From contig NC_135571.1 in assembly GCF_964340395.1 (NCBI RefSeq), positions 3,791,953 to 3,855,952 on the forward strand: a DNA stretch of 64,000 bases. The letters run 5' to 3'. The notes below the pieces were generated by a model, which did no database searches, was not told the DNA's origin, and saw only the letters and a program-made list of their open reading frames with translations. The DNA comes from Glandiceps talaboti (lineage: Eukaryota; Hemichordata; Enteropneusta; Spengelidae). Both the position numbers and the translations under genes were made by a program. Within the stretch, counting starts at the first letter, position 1. The number at the start of each line of letters is the position of its first letter. Positions 1 through 12,242 of this stretch are shown one piece after another.

Positions 1-49
1 TAGTATGATGGTATGTGCTACGGATACGATGTCATGCACTAAGGATATA

Positions 50-245
50 ATTTGTGATGAGATGTGATGTGATACAATATTACATAATTACATGAACATA
101 TTTGTATTTTGGTATAATGTGATGTGATGTGATGTGATGTGATGTGATGTGATGGCACAATGTGACATGATGTGATGTGATGTAATGTGGTGTGATGTGA
201 CATATGATTGATAGTTTGTGACATGATGTGATAATGATAAGACAT
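50..245. repeat. Imperfect GTGAT pentanucleotide repeat
   Basis: The GTGAT motif recurs with ACA/TAA interruptions across this stretch. Apparent reading frames over it are repeat artefacts. Confidence 0.85.
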
Positions 246-366
246 GACAAGACAAGATACCATGTAACCGAGTGTGGTGCTGTTTAGCCTGACAAGTAAA
301 GAAACCACACAATATTATCAAAATCTACTTTCTTTTGGCCATCTGCTTTAAAATCAAAATAGCTAG

Positions 367-550
367 TGTTCTCCCTGAATAAACTAACAAGGATATCAAA
401 TCTCTTGTCATTTGTGTGAGTGCCCTCTTACAAAAGGTATCAAAACAGCCAACAAATCTAATATTCCCCCTTCCTGGTCTCTGACTGGCAAGGATAGAAG
501 CTGTACTGGTCTTTGAACCCTCTTGTGGTAACATTCCAGGGAGAACACTG
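367..550. repeat. Inverted-repeat element
   Basis: AGTGTTCTCCCTG at the left is mirrored by CAGGGAGAACACT at the right, about 160 bp apart. This is a small palindromic relic, possibly a MITE, whose ends resemble the GTTCTCC-ended elements at 8645 and 51515. No target duplication was recognised. Confidence 0.4.
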
Positions 551-599
551 CACTCCATGAAAATAATTAGTGAAGGGAGGGGAATAGGAAGATAACATT

Positions 600-900
600 A
601 AATGATAAACATTTATGGGAGGGGTGGTAGGTGTGGGGTGGGGATCTGATCAGTATTTTGGGGGGCGGGGTGGTAAGTGAGGGCAAGGAATACAATCAGT
701 ATGTAGGAGAGGAGTGGTAAGTGAGCAGTAGGGATCCAATCAATATTTAGAGGAAGGGGTTGGTCGGTGAGGACGATGGGTATCCAATTAGTACTTAGGG
801 GAGGGATGGTAAATGAGGTGCAGAGATCCAATCAGTATTTAGGGGAAGGGTAGTAAATGAGGTGCAGAGATGCAATGAATATTTAGGGGAGGGTTGAAGG
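600..900. repeat. G-rich degenerate minisatellite, ~45-bp unit
   Basis: Six to seven diverged copies of a unit containing GGGGAGGG, GGTAA(G/A)TGAG and CCAATCAGTATTTAG. Confidence 0.75.
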
Positions 901-1865
901 TGAAGTGTGAGGGGTTCAAATTTGTAACATTTCGTATCACCTTGTATTATGTTTGATGCGCCATATTAGCATCAATAACAGTTGTGGAATACTGTAATTA
1001 TATACATGTAGCTTTAATAACACAGGATGTCAAACATTTAGACAGATTAAGAATTAACAGAGAAAGGCTTGTAGATATTGGAATGCAAATAATACATCAG
1101 ATCATGTGAAGTATGGGCGTTTCTGAGAAAACTACATTAGATGTGTGTGTATGTATTCATTGTCGAGAGTGAATGGTTTAACTGTTATGTACATGAACAA
1201 AATAAATTACATTGTTCTGCATGGCTGTGTATTAGAAACATGCACTGCATTGAGAAACTATATCTAGCACACCCCTTAGGTGAACTAGAAATACCAAGCA
1301 GACCCCTTAGGTGGACTATGATTGTCATACAGCAAGTACCGGTCCAGGGTGGCAAAACTGTCTGTATCTAGATGGGACAAGCATTTTACGAAAAGACCAA
1401 AGTTTGTCAAAATAATAATGAATGTTGAATCACAGTAAGAATATGTACAGAGAATATGTACAGAGAATGGCGTGTTTTGAACTGAAGGATTATACATAAA
1501 ATGAACGACAGCATGGAATCATCTCTGCAGGGACAACTGGAATGAATCAGCACGTCTGCTATGTCAATGTATGTAAAAGTTGACTTAAACATGGGGAATA
1601 TATGTGAGGGCCAACTTGGTTCCATATGTATGTATACCCAACATGGGGCCATCTTGATTCAATGTACACCATTGGTAGTCACTGCTGTTGAAACAGAAAC
1701 AGAACATAAACACATCAAATATATGTAAGTATCCGGTGTACATATATGTACAGGATGTTTCAAAGGGGAAATAAGACCATCTTAGGCCTTGGTGTAGAAC
1801 ACTACCCAGTAACCAGCATACAGTGATGCCAGCTACAATATCACATGATATAGTACAGAGAATGG
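901..1865. other. No recognised gene (left flank / putative CIZ1 intron)
   Basis: Unique AT-rich DNA. Short frames on both strands show no family motif, no codon-like composition and no exon-like splice pairs. I see nothing supportable here. Confidence 0.5.
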
Positions 1866-3402
1866 CATGTGCATTTATCAATGGACATTGGGTCTTTACA
1901 GTAGGGCAAACTATGTACATTTATCAATGGACATTAGGACTTTGCAGTAGGGCAAACTATGTACATTTATCAATGGACATTGGGTCTTTACAGTAGGGCA
2001 AACTATGTACATTTATCAATGGACATTGGGTCTTTACAGTAGGGCAAACTATGTCAATTTTTCAATGGACATTGGGTCTTTACAGTAGGGCAAACTATGT
2101 GTATTTATCAATGGACATTGGGTCTTTACAGTAGGGCAAACTATGTACATTTATCAATGAACATTGGGTCTTTACAGTAGGGCAAACTATGTACATTTAT
2201 CAATGAACATTGGGGCTTTACAGTAGGGCAAACTATGTACATTTATCAATGGACATTGGGTCTTTACAGTAGGGCAAACTATGTCAATTTTTCAATGGAC
2301 ATTGGGTCTTTACAGTAGGGCAAACTATGTACATTTATCAATGGACATTGGGTCTTTACAGTAGGGCAAACTATGTACATTTATCAATGGACATTGGGTC
2401 TTTACAGTAGGGCAAACTATGTCAATTTATCAATGGACATTGGGTCTTTACAGTAGGGCAAACTATGTACATTTATCAATGGACATTGGGTCTTTACAGT
2501 AGGGCAAACTATGTCAATTTTTCAATGGACATTGGGTCTTTACAGTAGGGCAAACTATGTGTATTTATCAATGGACATTGGGTCTTTACAGTAGGGCAAA
2601 CTATGTGTATTTATCAATGGACATTGGGTCTTTACAGTAGGGCAAACTATGTACATTTATCAATGAACATTGGGTCTTTACAGTAGGGCAAACTATGTAC
2701 ATTTATCAATGAACATTGGGGCTTTACAGTAGGGCAAACTATGTACATTTATCAATGGACATTGGGTCTTTACAGTAGGGCAAACTATGTCAATTTTTCA
2801 ATGGACATTGGGTCTTTACAGTAGGGCAAACTATGTACATTTATCAATGAACATTGGGTCTTTACAGTAGGGCAAACTATGTACATTTATCAATGGACAT
2901 TGGGTCTTTACAGTAGGGCAAACTATGTACATTTATCAATGGACATTGGGTCTTTACAGTAGGGCAAACTATGTCAATTTTTCAATGGACATTGGGTCTT
3001 TACAGTAGGGCAAACTATGTGTATTTATCAATGGACATTGGGTCTTTACAGTAGGGCAAACTATGTGTATTTATCAATGGACATTGGGTCTTTACAGTGG
3101 GGCAAACTATGTGCATTTATCAATGAACATTGGGTCTTTACAGTAGGGCAAACTATGTACATTTATCAATGGACATTGGGACTTTACAGTAGGGCAAACT
3201 ATGTACATTTATCAATGGACATTGGGTCTTTACAGTAGGGCAAACTATGTACATTTATCAATGAACATTGGGACTTTACAGTAGGGCAAACTATGTACAT
3301 TTATCAATGGACATTGGGTCTTTACAGTGGGGCAAACTATGTCAATTTATCAATGGACATTGGGTCTTTACAGTAGGGCAAACTATGTACATTTAGGACT
3401 TT
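1866..3402. repeat. 46-bp satellite array with 460-bp higher-order period
   Basis: About 33 head-to-tail copies of a 46-bp unit (core ATGGACATTGGGTCTTTACA). Three sub-variants at the GTACAT / GTCAAT / GTGTAT position recur in order. The GTCAATTTTT-then-GTGTAT pair appears at 2053, 2513 and 2973, exactly 460 bp (10 units) apart, so the array grew partly by block duplication. Confidence 0.95.
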
Positions 3403-5075
3403 GGCGTAAGGAAACCATGACCATGTATAAATGATAAGAATGAAACAGATTTCAAACTGAAATCGCCTGGGTATGCCTTTAGCCTTCGTTTCGGTATTTA
3501 CAGTGTTTGGATAAGAAAGAAATGTCTTGTAGAAGTTGTTGTCAATCTATGCATTTTAATGAACATCAGGGCTTGGAAGAATGGTAAACGGACACTCGGT
3601 GTGAATGATGTGAATTACAATCATTAGATATTATGCTGGGAACACTCTGGCATGTCTTCTATTATGTTCTAATGTTAGATACGGAAGAGATATCTTGTGA
3701 ACGGCAATCAGAGTTTATGGAATGCAATACACCTGGAAAGGAAGCATTAGATATCCACAGGAGAGCTTACAATACTATGAACCTCAACACTTAAGACGTG
3801 GTACCTGCATGAAGTCGATAGCATAGTACTATGCAATGATGATAAGCTAAGAAATTTAAGATTTCATAATTCATATGGACATTTTTTAAATATGACTGGG
3901 CCTCATCTGGTCTTGATAAACGTTGATTCCAGTGGCATAGCCGACTTTGTGATGTGGACAGTGTTTTCTATCATAAAATTGTCCAACAAAATCATAACAA
4001 ATGGGTCAAATCAGAATCACAATTGTTTTAATTTTCATTTTTTTCCCTTCTTTTTTTCTTAAATTAAGCTTGTGCAGATACAATCATAACATTCTCAAAT
4101 ACTTTTTCTTCATTCAGCCAGAAAATACCTGTGACACGGTTTCTTGTGAGTTAGTACACAGTAAGCAATACGAGAACACCAAATTCAAGTCCATCTCTAG
4201 AAATGCTGTACGTTAGCGAAGCACCTCATTTTTAAAGGGTACCACTGTAGATGAGGTAGGGGTGTGGTTGATCATGAGTAACCCAAACGCAATAGTTGAC
4301 TTTCCTGACCTCTCTGTGACCCTTGAGCAGTACAGCTACAGGTATCATTTTTCAATGAATTTACATAGAACTGTGGGCATGCTGTCATTTATTTTACACA
4401 GGATTTATGTTATTCTTTCAGGAGGGTCAGAAGCAATCTTCCTTACGGCAAAGTTTGAAAAGAGATTTCAAAAGTTTTATTTTCAGTGTAACTTGTCCTC
4501 ACAGTGCACTCTACCTAAAATTCTCATTTATAATGCTGAATTTTTTTCAGCTGTAAGTCATACAGAGGTAATGAAATTGAAAGTGGCAAATATTTTTATA
4601 TTACCAGTGATTCTCATTTTAATATTTAAAAGTTGGTTCGTATAGTATATATGTATCTGTTTTTAATCAAGACTTTGCCTTTTTTGTCATTTATTTAGGA
4701 GAAATCGGTTAAAAGTCTGGATAGCGAACAGATGACTTGACAGAAAATCATAGCTGTAACTGTGTACACTGGTTCAACGTCTAAATAGTTTATGGCGCAT
4801 ATGATTTTACAGACGAATGTAGCAGTAACAGAAATGGCAGCTACCTGCCAAGCATGGTGGCCTGGGTGGCAAGTACTATGTTAGCACTGTGCTTTCTCTA
4901 CAGTGGGGAGAACACAGCACGGTAGAAACCTGCCAAGCATGGCAGCCTGGTAGCAAGGACGATGTTAGCACCATACTTTCTTTACAGTTTGGAAAACACT
5001 TGTTGCAAGCTAGCTTTCTAATACCCTTGGTATAAAATAAGAGTACACTATATATAACTTGTATACAGTATTTAC
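3403..5075. other. Probable CIZ1 intron downstream of exon 6
   Basis: No CIZ1-like C-terminal exon was found on the minus strand. At 4848-4990 there are two ~76-bp copies of a GCCAAGCATGG-containing unit. A 127-codon plus-strand frame at 4262-4645 is AT-rich, has no recognisable motif and is not called a gene. Confidence 0.5.
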
Positions 5076-6607
5076 CGAATCAGAATCACTATCTTCGAAT
5101 CCAACAGCATCTAAAGTGACAAAGTCTTCCATGTTAGGTGGCAGGAAATCTTCCTCGTCTTCATTGAATTCTTTCCCTTTCTTTCTAGCTTCTTCCTCTG
5201 CATTCTTGCGGGCTATTTCATACACCTAAAGAAATACAGATATTGTTGTGTATCAGTGTGGGCTCTTTCTTAACAAACATTCCCCTTTAATAATATCTTC
5301 TTGTGTCTTGGTGTACATGTATTGAAGTGAGAGACAAAAGAGACAGTCCCCCTTGCATTCTTGGTGTATTGCAGTGAGTTACAAAAACAAACAGTCCCCC
5401 TTACATTCTTGGTGTATTGCAGTGAGTTACAAAAACAAACAGTCCCCCTTGCATTCTTGGTGTATTGCAGTGAGTTACAAAAACAAACAGTCCCCCTTAC
5501 ATTCTTGGTGTATTGCAGTGAGTTACAAAAACAAACAGTCCCCCTTACATTCTTGGTGTATTGCTGTGAGTTACAAAAACAAACAGTCCCCTTACCTTCT
5601 TGGTGTATTGCTGTGAGTTACAAAAACAGACAGTCCCCCTTACATTCTTGGTGTATTGCTGTGAGTTACAAAAACAAACAGTCCCCTTACCTTCTTGTGT
5701 CCCGGTGTATTGCTGTGAGTTACAAAAACAGACAGTCCCCCTTACATTCTTGGTGTATTGCTGTGAGTTACAAAAACAAACAGTCCCCTTACCTTCTTGT
5801 GTCCCGGTGTATTGCTGTGAGTTACTAAAACAAACAGTCCCCTTACCTTCTTGTGTCCCGGTGTATTGCTGTGAGTTACAAAAACAAACAGTCCCCTTAC
5901 CTTCTTGTGTCCCGGTGTATTGCTGTGAGTTACAAAAACAAACAGTCCCCTTACCTTCTTGTGTCCCGGTGTATTGCTGTGAGTTACTAAAACAAACAGT
6001 CCCCTTACCTTCTTGTGTCCCGGTGTATTGCTGTGAGTTACTAAAACAAACAGTCCCCTTACCTTCTTGTGTCCCGGTGTATTGCAGTGAGTTAAAAAAA
6101 CAGACAGTCCCCTTACCTTCTTGTGTCCCGGTGTATTGCAGTGAGCTACAAAAACAGACAGTCCCCTTACCTTCTTGTGTCCCGGTGTATTGCAGTGAGC
6201 TACAAACTTCTTGGGTGTCTTGAAAGTCACGTTACAAACTCGGCAATGAGGTCGGCCATCTTTTTTGGCATTCTACAAAGAAACAATCAAGGTGTCAGGT
6301 TAAAATATCTATCATTCGTCATCTTTTACAGGAGAAATGAAGTTGACTTGTTTTGAATACATAGATAGACACACAACAATAACAGAAAAAAACACACAGC
6401 AGGATGTATTTACCCAATCATATTGATTCTTTCATAGTGCAGTAGAAACAAGCTTCTGCTGAAAACATTACAAATGGACTTTGTTATTTTAATGGCTTCA
6501 ATTATTTTCACTTTCCAATTGATAATCAACATGGTAACTTGTCTCTACTTCTCCATCCCACTGTGTGCAGAACCTCCATAATTGTTCCTTTTGGTGGATT
6601 GAAGTTG

Positions 6608-6676
<69 letters not shown>

Positions 6677-9600
6677 GTGTGCGTGTGTGTGTGCGTGTGT
6701 GTGTACGTGTGTGTAGGCGTGTGTGGTGTGTATGTATGATGTGTGTGTACATGTGTGTGTGAGGTGTGTGTTTGTGTGTGCTACATGTGTATGTGTGTGT
6801 GTTGTGTGGCATCTTCATTTTTCATGTAATTATACTACTATGTTAGGATTTCTCATTGTGAACACATTTCAATAACTTGTGTGTTGAAGTGACAAGCCCC
6901 ATAATGATAAATCATTGAAACTACTCCATTAGTAATTTACTATAGTAAAACATGGGACCGCAACCAAGGGTGGTATCAGGGGCCAACTCTGGTAGGGGTG
7001 TGTGCCCAATACTGCCAACCCCAGACCCCATTTTAGACCGATTCTGACCAATAAACGAATACTCCATTTTAGACCATTACAATTTACAGCTTTTCAGAAG
7101 ATTAAATTTTAGACCACAATACATTTGTAGTAGTTCCATATTAAGCCTTGAGTAAACAATGGATTACAATTTACAATGTGCAAACTGTACGTTTCACTCT
7201 TGTTTTTTTTCCCCTCAGGAGGCGACATTTTGGGAGCAATATGATTTGGTAACGAACAATGGGGCCACAGTTTAGACCAAGCTAAATCGAAAATACAGCA
7301 GAGGGGACAAAATGTGATATTGAAGAATCTTAAAACATGGTACTTCTTCTGCCAGTTACATTATTATTATCATCATCATCATCATCATCATCTCATTTAC
7401 ATAGACATACCTTGTGATAAGATGTTTTCCTATGTTCTATGATAGAACCTCGGAAGTACTCCTTGCAGTCCTCACAGTAAGATCTCTTGTCATTTCTAGT
7501 AAAGAAAGTAACAAGTTAATTAGTCACAAGAACAATCATAGACACACATTCTGACAGACATACACAAATGAACAAATACATAAATGATGCATAAGTATGT
7601 ATGTATGTATGTATTAAAAATGTGTGTGCATACATACACACACACATACATATATGTACATACCTAAAAAAATATATACATCCGCACACACATACATACA
7701 TACATACATACATGTACATGTACATGTACACATACACAGTGAGACACACATACAGTGACACACACACACACACATACATACAGTGAGACACACACACACA
7801 GAGACACAGACACACTCACACTAATACTTACTCTCCCAATACATTCTTAATATGGCGTTCTGCTTGTAATCTTGCCTTGGCTTGTTTGGTTTGGAATTCT
7901 GATAACTCTTTGATTTGATCCATTTTCTGACGATGGCGGTTTCCTTTCATGTGGTTTTCATAGTTCTATAACAGGTCAAAGGTTATAGGTCAAATGTTAC
8001 ACTTGGTACCTTAAAGGAAGGACAAAGTGAGATGATTTCGTCCTCTCAGCTGTAGTTGATGTCCAGCAAGTCTTGAAAGTCAAATTTCACCATCTCTGCA
8101 TCGTACAACGTACAAATGTAAACCAAGGGTGCTGTCAGGAGACAACTACCCCCCAACACATACAGAATACATGGCGCTGTATGGGGAGACATGTAATGCA
8201 TCTTTGAACCATCAACAGATATATTGTAACCTCCAGACTTCATGTTAAAATGTCTTCATAATGTTCATACATTCATGCTAGTTGGTGTGTGTTTGTTTGT
8301 ATTCTTTACGAAACTTAACTACTGACTTTCTACATAAATTACTGTCACTTTGTAGTAAGGTGCGATTCCACAATGTCACAAAACATCAATAAACAAACTT
8401 TGCTCTTTTACGGCGAGGGGGTCTTGTACCAACGCGAGTGCTGAACTTCATTTTCACACTTCCAACCAAATTTCGAAAACATTCAAGTCTTCAGTGATAA
8501 AAGATTCTGTATTCACTACTGAGATGTTGATAAGTTGATTAAAATTTACTGCTAAGGTGACATACAATCATCATAGCGGAGTGACCTCTACAATTTTCTC
8601 TATTTACATGGTCATCAGACACAAACAAACATGTCGATGTCACAAAGTGTTCTCCACAGTGGGTTTTTGAGGGGTGTACCACCCCTCTGTTTTCATGCAG
8701 CACCCCTCTGTTGGTGGGGGGTCACCCCTCTGTTTTGCCATGATGAATTATGCTATTATTAAAGTTTGAAATTGTCGAACTAAAGTAATTTGAAATTTTC
8801 TTTTTCTCATTTGCAGAATGGATCATTGCCAAAAATAAGAATTTATTTGATTGAAGTTTTTTTTTATGTTGAAAACATTTTTTCACTGTCAAATCTTAAA
8901 ATCTGAAATTTGCAGCTTTGCTAACTAATGACATACAAATTAATATGTAAATGAGGCAACCCCCTCATTTTTCAAAATTGGGGAGAACCCTACATACTTA
9001 TGAATGTTTGTTTAGAAGGAGGGTGAGGAGGTTTTAGCCTAAAGGAACAAATTTCATTTATTGAGCTTGTATGACATCATGTGACATTCCTTTAGTACGT
9101 TTATCTTACATTTACTGATTCCACACAGAATAACTTACTTTAAGGTTGGTACAGCGAGCCTCACATACATGACAAAACCAGTTTGGTTTGGGGTCAGTTT
9201 CAACTGACTTCTCATCACCTTCCTGTAAAACACAACAAACAAATCAATTTTTGAAAAAGCCAAACTTGTCTCGGTTTTTTAGAGAAATTTGTTATACATG
9301 GTTATACAAATGAAACAACATTTTCCAATATTTTATAAAAATCTTAATATCCCTAATGACTGTCACTTTGGGATTTTATATCTCGTTGCAGATCTCGTCA
9401 TGTGAGATATGCAAATATGCCTGGCAACAACGGTTGTCAAACGTGATCGTGGTCAAGCTTTCGCCATGACTATGTGCGATGACGTTGAGAACAAGTGTTG
9501 CTAAGCGTTTGACACTTTCAGCTTGACCATCCTCTCACCTACATGTTGTCGAAAATGAAGTACGTTTTATTTTTACAACGTAGTTTATACAATGATCTTC

Positions 9601-10055
9601 GGAATATACATTTTGATTTTGAAGATGATTACCCTGATTCGTCCAACAATGAAAAACTAAAGTACAAGAAAAGTAAGAAATATGACAAGATTTATTGAGA
9701 AAGCATTTTTAAAGAGAAGGGGCAACTTATACATCAGCAGATATTAGCTTCTGTTTTTGCCTTGTACATAACTTTCTTCACTGCAATAAGCTCCTCAATC
9801 TGTTCGACATGTAGACTCTCTCACAGTCCTTGGAGCTTCGAGTATAATTATGTAGTAGATACCAGTACATACAAAACAACCCAAGTTTTAGCCATTTATG
9901 CGAAGCTCCGAGGACTGTGAGAGAGTCTATTCTACATGTAGCTACGTTTATTCGCTAAGGTGACATATAGGCCCATTTGGCTGCAAGGTTGTGTATTGTA
10001 AACTCTTTTTGTAGATTTGCCATACTTTACCTCGTGTCATATATAATAAACTATT

Positions 10056-10104
<49 letters not shown>

Positions 10105-11419
10105 CACCACCACTACTACTACTACTACATGTAATCTACCGTTGCCCTGTGATTATACATACCTTGTCTCCAGCAACTGCTGGTTTCTTTCGTGGTGGTT
10201 CACTCACAGCTCTACCATCACTGTCCTTCTTTATGGTCACTGAGATATCATCCAGTGTTTGAGAATCCTCTGTCTCAACATTTTCCGACCGCTTCCTCTT
10301 TCTCCCACTCTCGTCTCCTTCTGTATTTTCTACTGTATCTTCCTCCGTAGGTTCTGATGGATCATACGTCGCTACCTCTGCAGTTTCCATGGTTTCTCCT
10401 CCTTCATTCTCATCTTTCTCATCTGCCACATCCACGCCCCCATCATCTACATCAGAATGTGATTTAGCTTCATCTTTGTCTGACTTGGTTGCCTTGGTAT
10501 CTTTGGACTCATCTTTCCGTTCTTTGCTATCTCTTTTGTCTTGCTCTTTTGATTTAGAGGTACTGTCTCGCTTTCTTTGTTGCTGTCGCTGCTGCTGTTG
10601 TTGCTGACGTGTTCTGCTCTCATTTTTCTTGTTAAGATTTTGTCTATTTCTGTCACGGTTTCTCTGTTGTTGTTGAGCAAACTGGTTTCGATTTCTATCT
10701 TGGTTCCTGTTATCTCGATTCCTGAACTGTTGTTGCTGCCCTCTACGTCCCAATTGTTGACCACCACGAGGACTCAAATCTCTTCGCCTGTCATAATCTT
10801 GAGCTCTGCCAGCCATAGCAGCACCCCCTCCAGATTGGAATCTATTTCCACTCAGCATGGTAGATTGAGTTTGCAAGGCTTGTGCTGCTAGCATTGCTTG
10901 TTGTAGTCGGACTTTGGCAGCCAGTGCTTCATCCATGCTTCCCAGATTTTGTCGACCCCCTACAGCCTGCATGCCAATCCCACTACTACCAGTATCACCA
11001 TACTCACGGCCACCGTAACCACGATTGCGATTTACGCCGTAATTTCCTGCAAGCCCCGATCCATAGCTAGCTCCAGACGACGGGCCTGGTCCAAGCAGCG
11101 ATTGGCGATTATTCCCAAAACTTGGTAAATCATTCGGGGCATTGCCCAAAAGGCCGGTATTGGCATAGTCCCCGAGACGGTTTGAGTAACTGGCTCGTTC
11201 CTGCTGCTGCTGCTGTTGTTGTTGTTGTTGTTGTTGTTGTTGTCGGTTTTGGCGTCCAACTTCTAGCGACAACAAACTAGGTATCGATAACAACGAATCC
11301 GAAAATCCTCCAACACCACCACGCTGATTTCCTCGTCTTTGCTGAACTGGACTCGTTTGCCACGTTTTCCCCTGACCCCCTCCACTACGACGATTGAAAT
11401 TACTCTGACGATACGACAT
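5076..11419 (-). CDS. CIZ1: CIZ1 orthologue (CDKN1A-interacting zinc finger protein 1), 5' part, 6 exons
   Basis: Exons in transcript order: 11419-10163, 9222-9139, 7965-7832, 7495-7411, 6272-6171, 5225-5076. All junctions are GT-AG and all phases join, giving 604 residues with no stop. Residues 1-419 are low-complexity: RG-rich start, poly-Q at 60-73, a QSLLG stretch at 106-110 that resembles one in human CIZ1, then an R/Q-rich and a K/D/E-rich segment with basic NLS-like clusters (RKRKR, PRKKP). Three matrin/U1-type fingers follow: C436-C439-H452-H458, C499-C502-H513-H519 and C530-C533-H546-H552. The last exon has an acidic tail with FVTLDAVGFED, matching human CIZ1 FITVDAVGCFEGD. In vertebrates CIZ1 is a nuclear-matrix protein that binds p21 and promotes initiation of DNA replication. 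The C-terminal matrin-type finger exon was not found, so the gene is partial at its 3' end. I chose ATG 11419 (A at -3); the longer frame upstream has only a GTG. Confidence 0.92.
5345..6200 (-). repeat. Minisatellite spanning the CIZ1 exon 5 donor, 54/48-bp units
   Basis: About 17 tandem copies. The first unit is the last ~40 bases of CIZ1 exon 5 plus its donor. Units next to the exon are 54 bp (donors read at 6170, 6116, 6062, 6008, 5954, 5900, 5846, 5792). Distal units lack six bases and are 48 bp. Both lengths are multiples of three. The exon's own frame continues through the eight proximal copies as HCNTPGHKK-VRGL... repeats. Each copy keeps the GTAAGG donor. Confidence 0.95.
6608..6805. 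repeat. (GT)n microsatellite in CIZ1 intron 4
   Basis: About 70 bp of pure GT followed by interrupted GT/GTAT sequence. Confidence 0.95.
7360..7391. repeat. (ATC)n microsatellite
   Basis: ATT/ATC triplets starting about 20 bp beyond the donor of CIZ1 exon 4 in the sense direction. Confidence 0.85.
7596..7812. repeat. CATA/CA microsatellite cluster
   Basis: Mixed ATGT, CATA and CACA tracts. The cluster begins about 20 bp downstream, in the CIZ1 sense, of the exon 3 donor at 7831. Confidence 0.9.
8356..9095. mobile_element. Palindromic MITE relic interrupted by a second element
   Basis: The left part (ACAATGTCAC, then frames like TTTCGAAAACATTC and GAGATGTTGATAAG) and the right end (TTTCATTTATTGAGCTTG) match the ~420-bp element at 37996-38415 and a partial copy at 17361-17590. 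Extra DNA at 8645-8993 separates the halves, suggesting nesting. Confidence 0.55.
8645..8993. mobile_element. GTTCTCCAC-ended non-autonomous transposon (short copy)
   Basis: It starts AGTGTTCTCCAC and ends GGGGAGAACCCT, with repeated CACCCCTCTGTT inside. The right end (ATTTTTCAAAATTG before the terminus) matches the longer relative at 51515-52623. It lies inside another MITE in CIZ1 intron 2. Confidence 0.55.
9806..9944. mobile_element. Short hairpin MITE
   Basis: TAGACTCTCTCACAGTCC and its near-perfect inverse flank a ~60-bp loop. ACATGTAG occurs at both outer edges and could be an 8-bp target duplication. It lies in CIZ1 intron 1. Confidence 0.55.
9975..10130 (+). repeat. Possible retroposon tail with (CTA)n
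   Basis: A segment ending TATAATAAACTATT runs into about 75 bp of CTA/CCA triplets, the arrangement of a non-LTR 3' end with a simple-repeat tail. The repeat stops about 30 bp from the CIZ1 exon 1 donor. The triplet tract is certain; the retroposon origin is inferred. Confidence 0.5.
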
Positions 11420-11436
11420 TATCCAAAGGGACACAT
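11419..11436 (-). promoter_or_regulatory. Five-codon uORF overlapping the CIZ1 start (TAATG)
   Basis: An upstream ATG at 11436-11434 opens a five-codon frame (M-C-P-F-G). Its TAA stop (11421-11419) shares its last A with the CIZ1 ATG (11419-11417). Such stop-start overlaps can support reinitiation. A possible acceptor (TTATATTCAG) and a donor-like CGGTAAGC lie about 10-25 bp upstream, so a 5'UTR intron boundary may sit here. This is seen in sequence; the regulatory role is inferred. Confidence 0.35.
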
Positions 11437-12242
11437 GAAATGCTTACCGCTGAATATAAAATGACCAAATTGAAGAAGAATGTATTATTATAGCTTTGAA
11501 AATTGACAAAATAAGGCAGTTTCAGTGCTTTGTGTTAAAACGCTTAACTTGTTGTTGGGTTGTTGAAACATTTCTCCAATCAACCTGAACAGCGCCACCA
11601 CCAGATGAGAAACCAAACAATACGAATAAAACTGGATACCTTGCATAGGTTGCGCAGTATTTTTTAGATTCTTGTTTTTATTGCCCACAGGGTAACTATA
11701 ACAACGTTTTGACTTACATATATTTCCCCTACATCTGTAGAAAGAACAAAAAAAAAGTTATCTTCTCGTGTATAAAGCATATATTGATACATTTGTAGTA
11801 ACAGGATTCGTGTGATATTTTCCTTACAATCTAAGCAATAACACGTGTGCCTATGGTCCTGGTTATGGCGCTATGAAGACTGATTGTACCCTGTATTAAT
11901 TACCGTACTCTGCTCGAGAGGTATCCAAGATCTAGGAACAGTGACACTCTACAGCATCATATCCGTTTAACTTGGTCTATGTCGTGAGAACTAGGGTGTT
12001 ACAATTCAGTGATCCGGAGATGTCAAACGTCTTCTCTCTCCCGGCCCTAATTCACCTACCTACATCACATTCTACCTGTCCTCTTAACCAAGATGTACAT
12101 AAGAATGCATATACCTTTGACAATAAAAGGAATGCATTCCAAGATAATTACTTTGTTTACTTAGTGAATTCGGAAAGTGTCTCTCTTAACAACCCTCATG
12201 ACCAATTACAAGACTGTCCCCAGCATTCATCGATACAATGAT

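Noticed and set aside
1866-3402. CRISPR-like regular array
   Set aside because: The whole 46-bp unit is repeated with no unique spacers, in DNA with spliced animal genes; it is a satellite.
4262-4645. 127-codon plus-strand frame
   Set aside because: AT-rich, no motif, not joined by convincing splice sites, and lies in a presumed intron of the opposite-strand CIZ1 gene.
11206-11248. Triplet repeat in CIZ1 as an insertion or artefact
   Set aside because: It is an in-frame mixed CAG/CAA poly-glutamine tract, expected for CIZ1 family N-termini.
11972-12241. 89-codon plus-strand frame upstream of CIZ1
   Set aside because: Starts within a longer open stretch with no recognised relative and runs up to a MITE boundary; coding evidence is insufficient.
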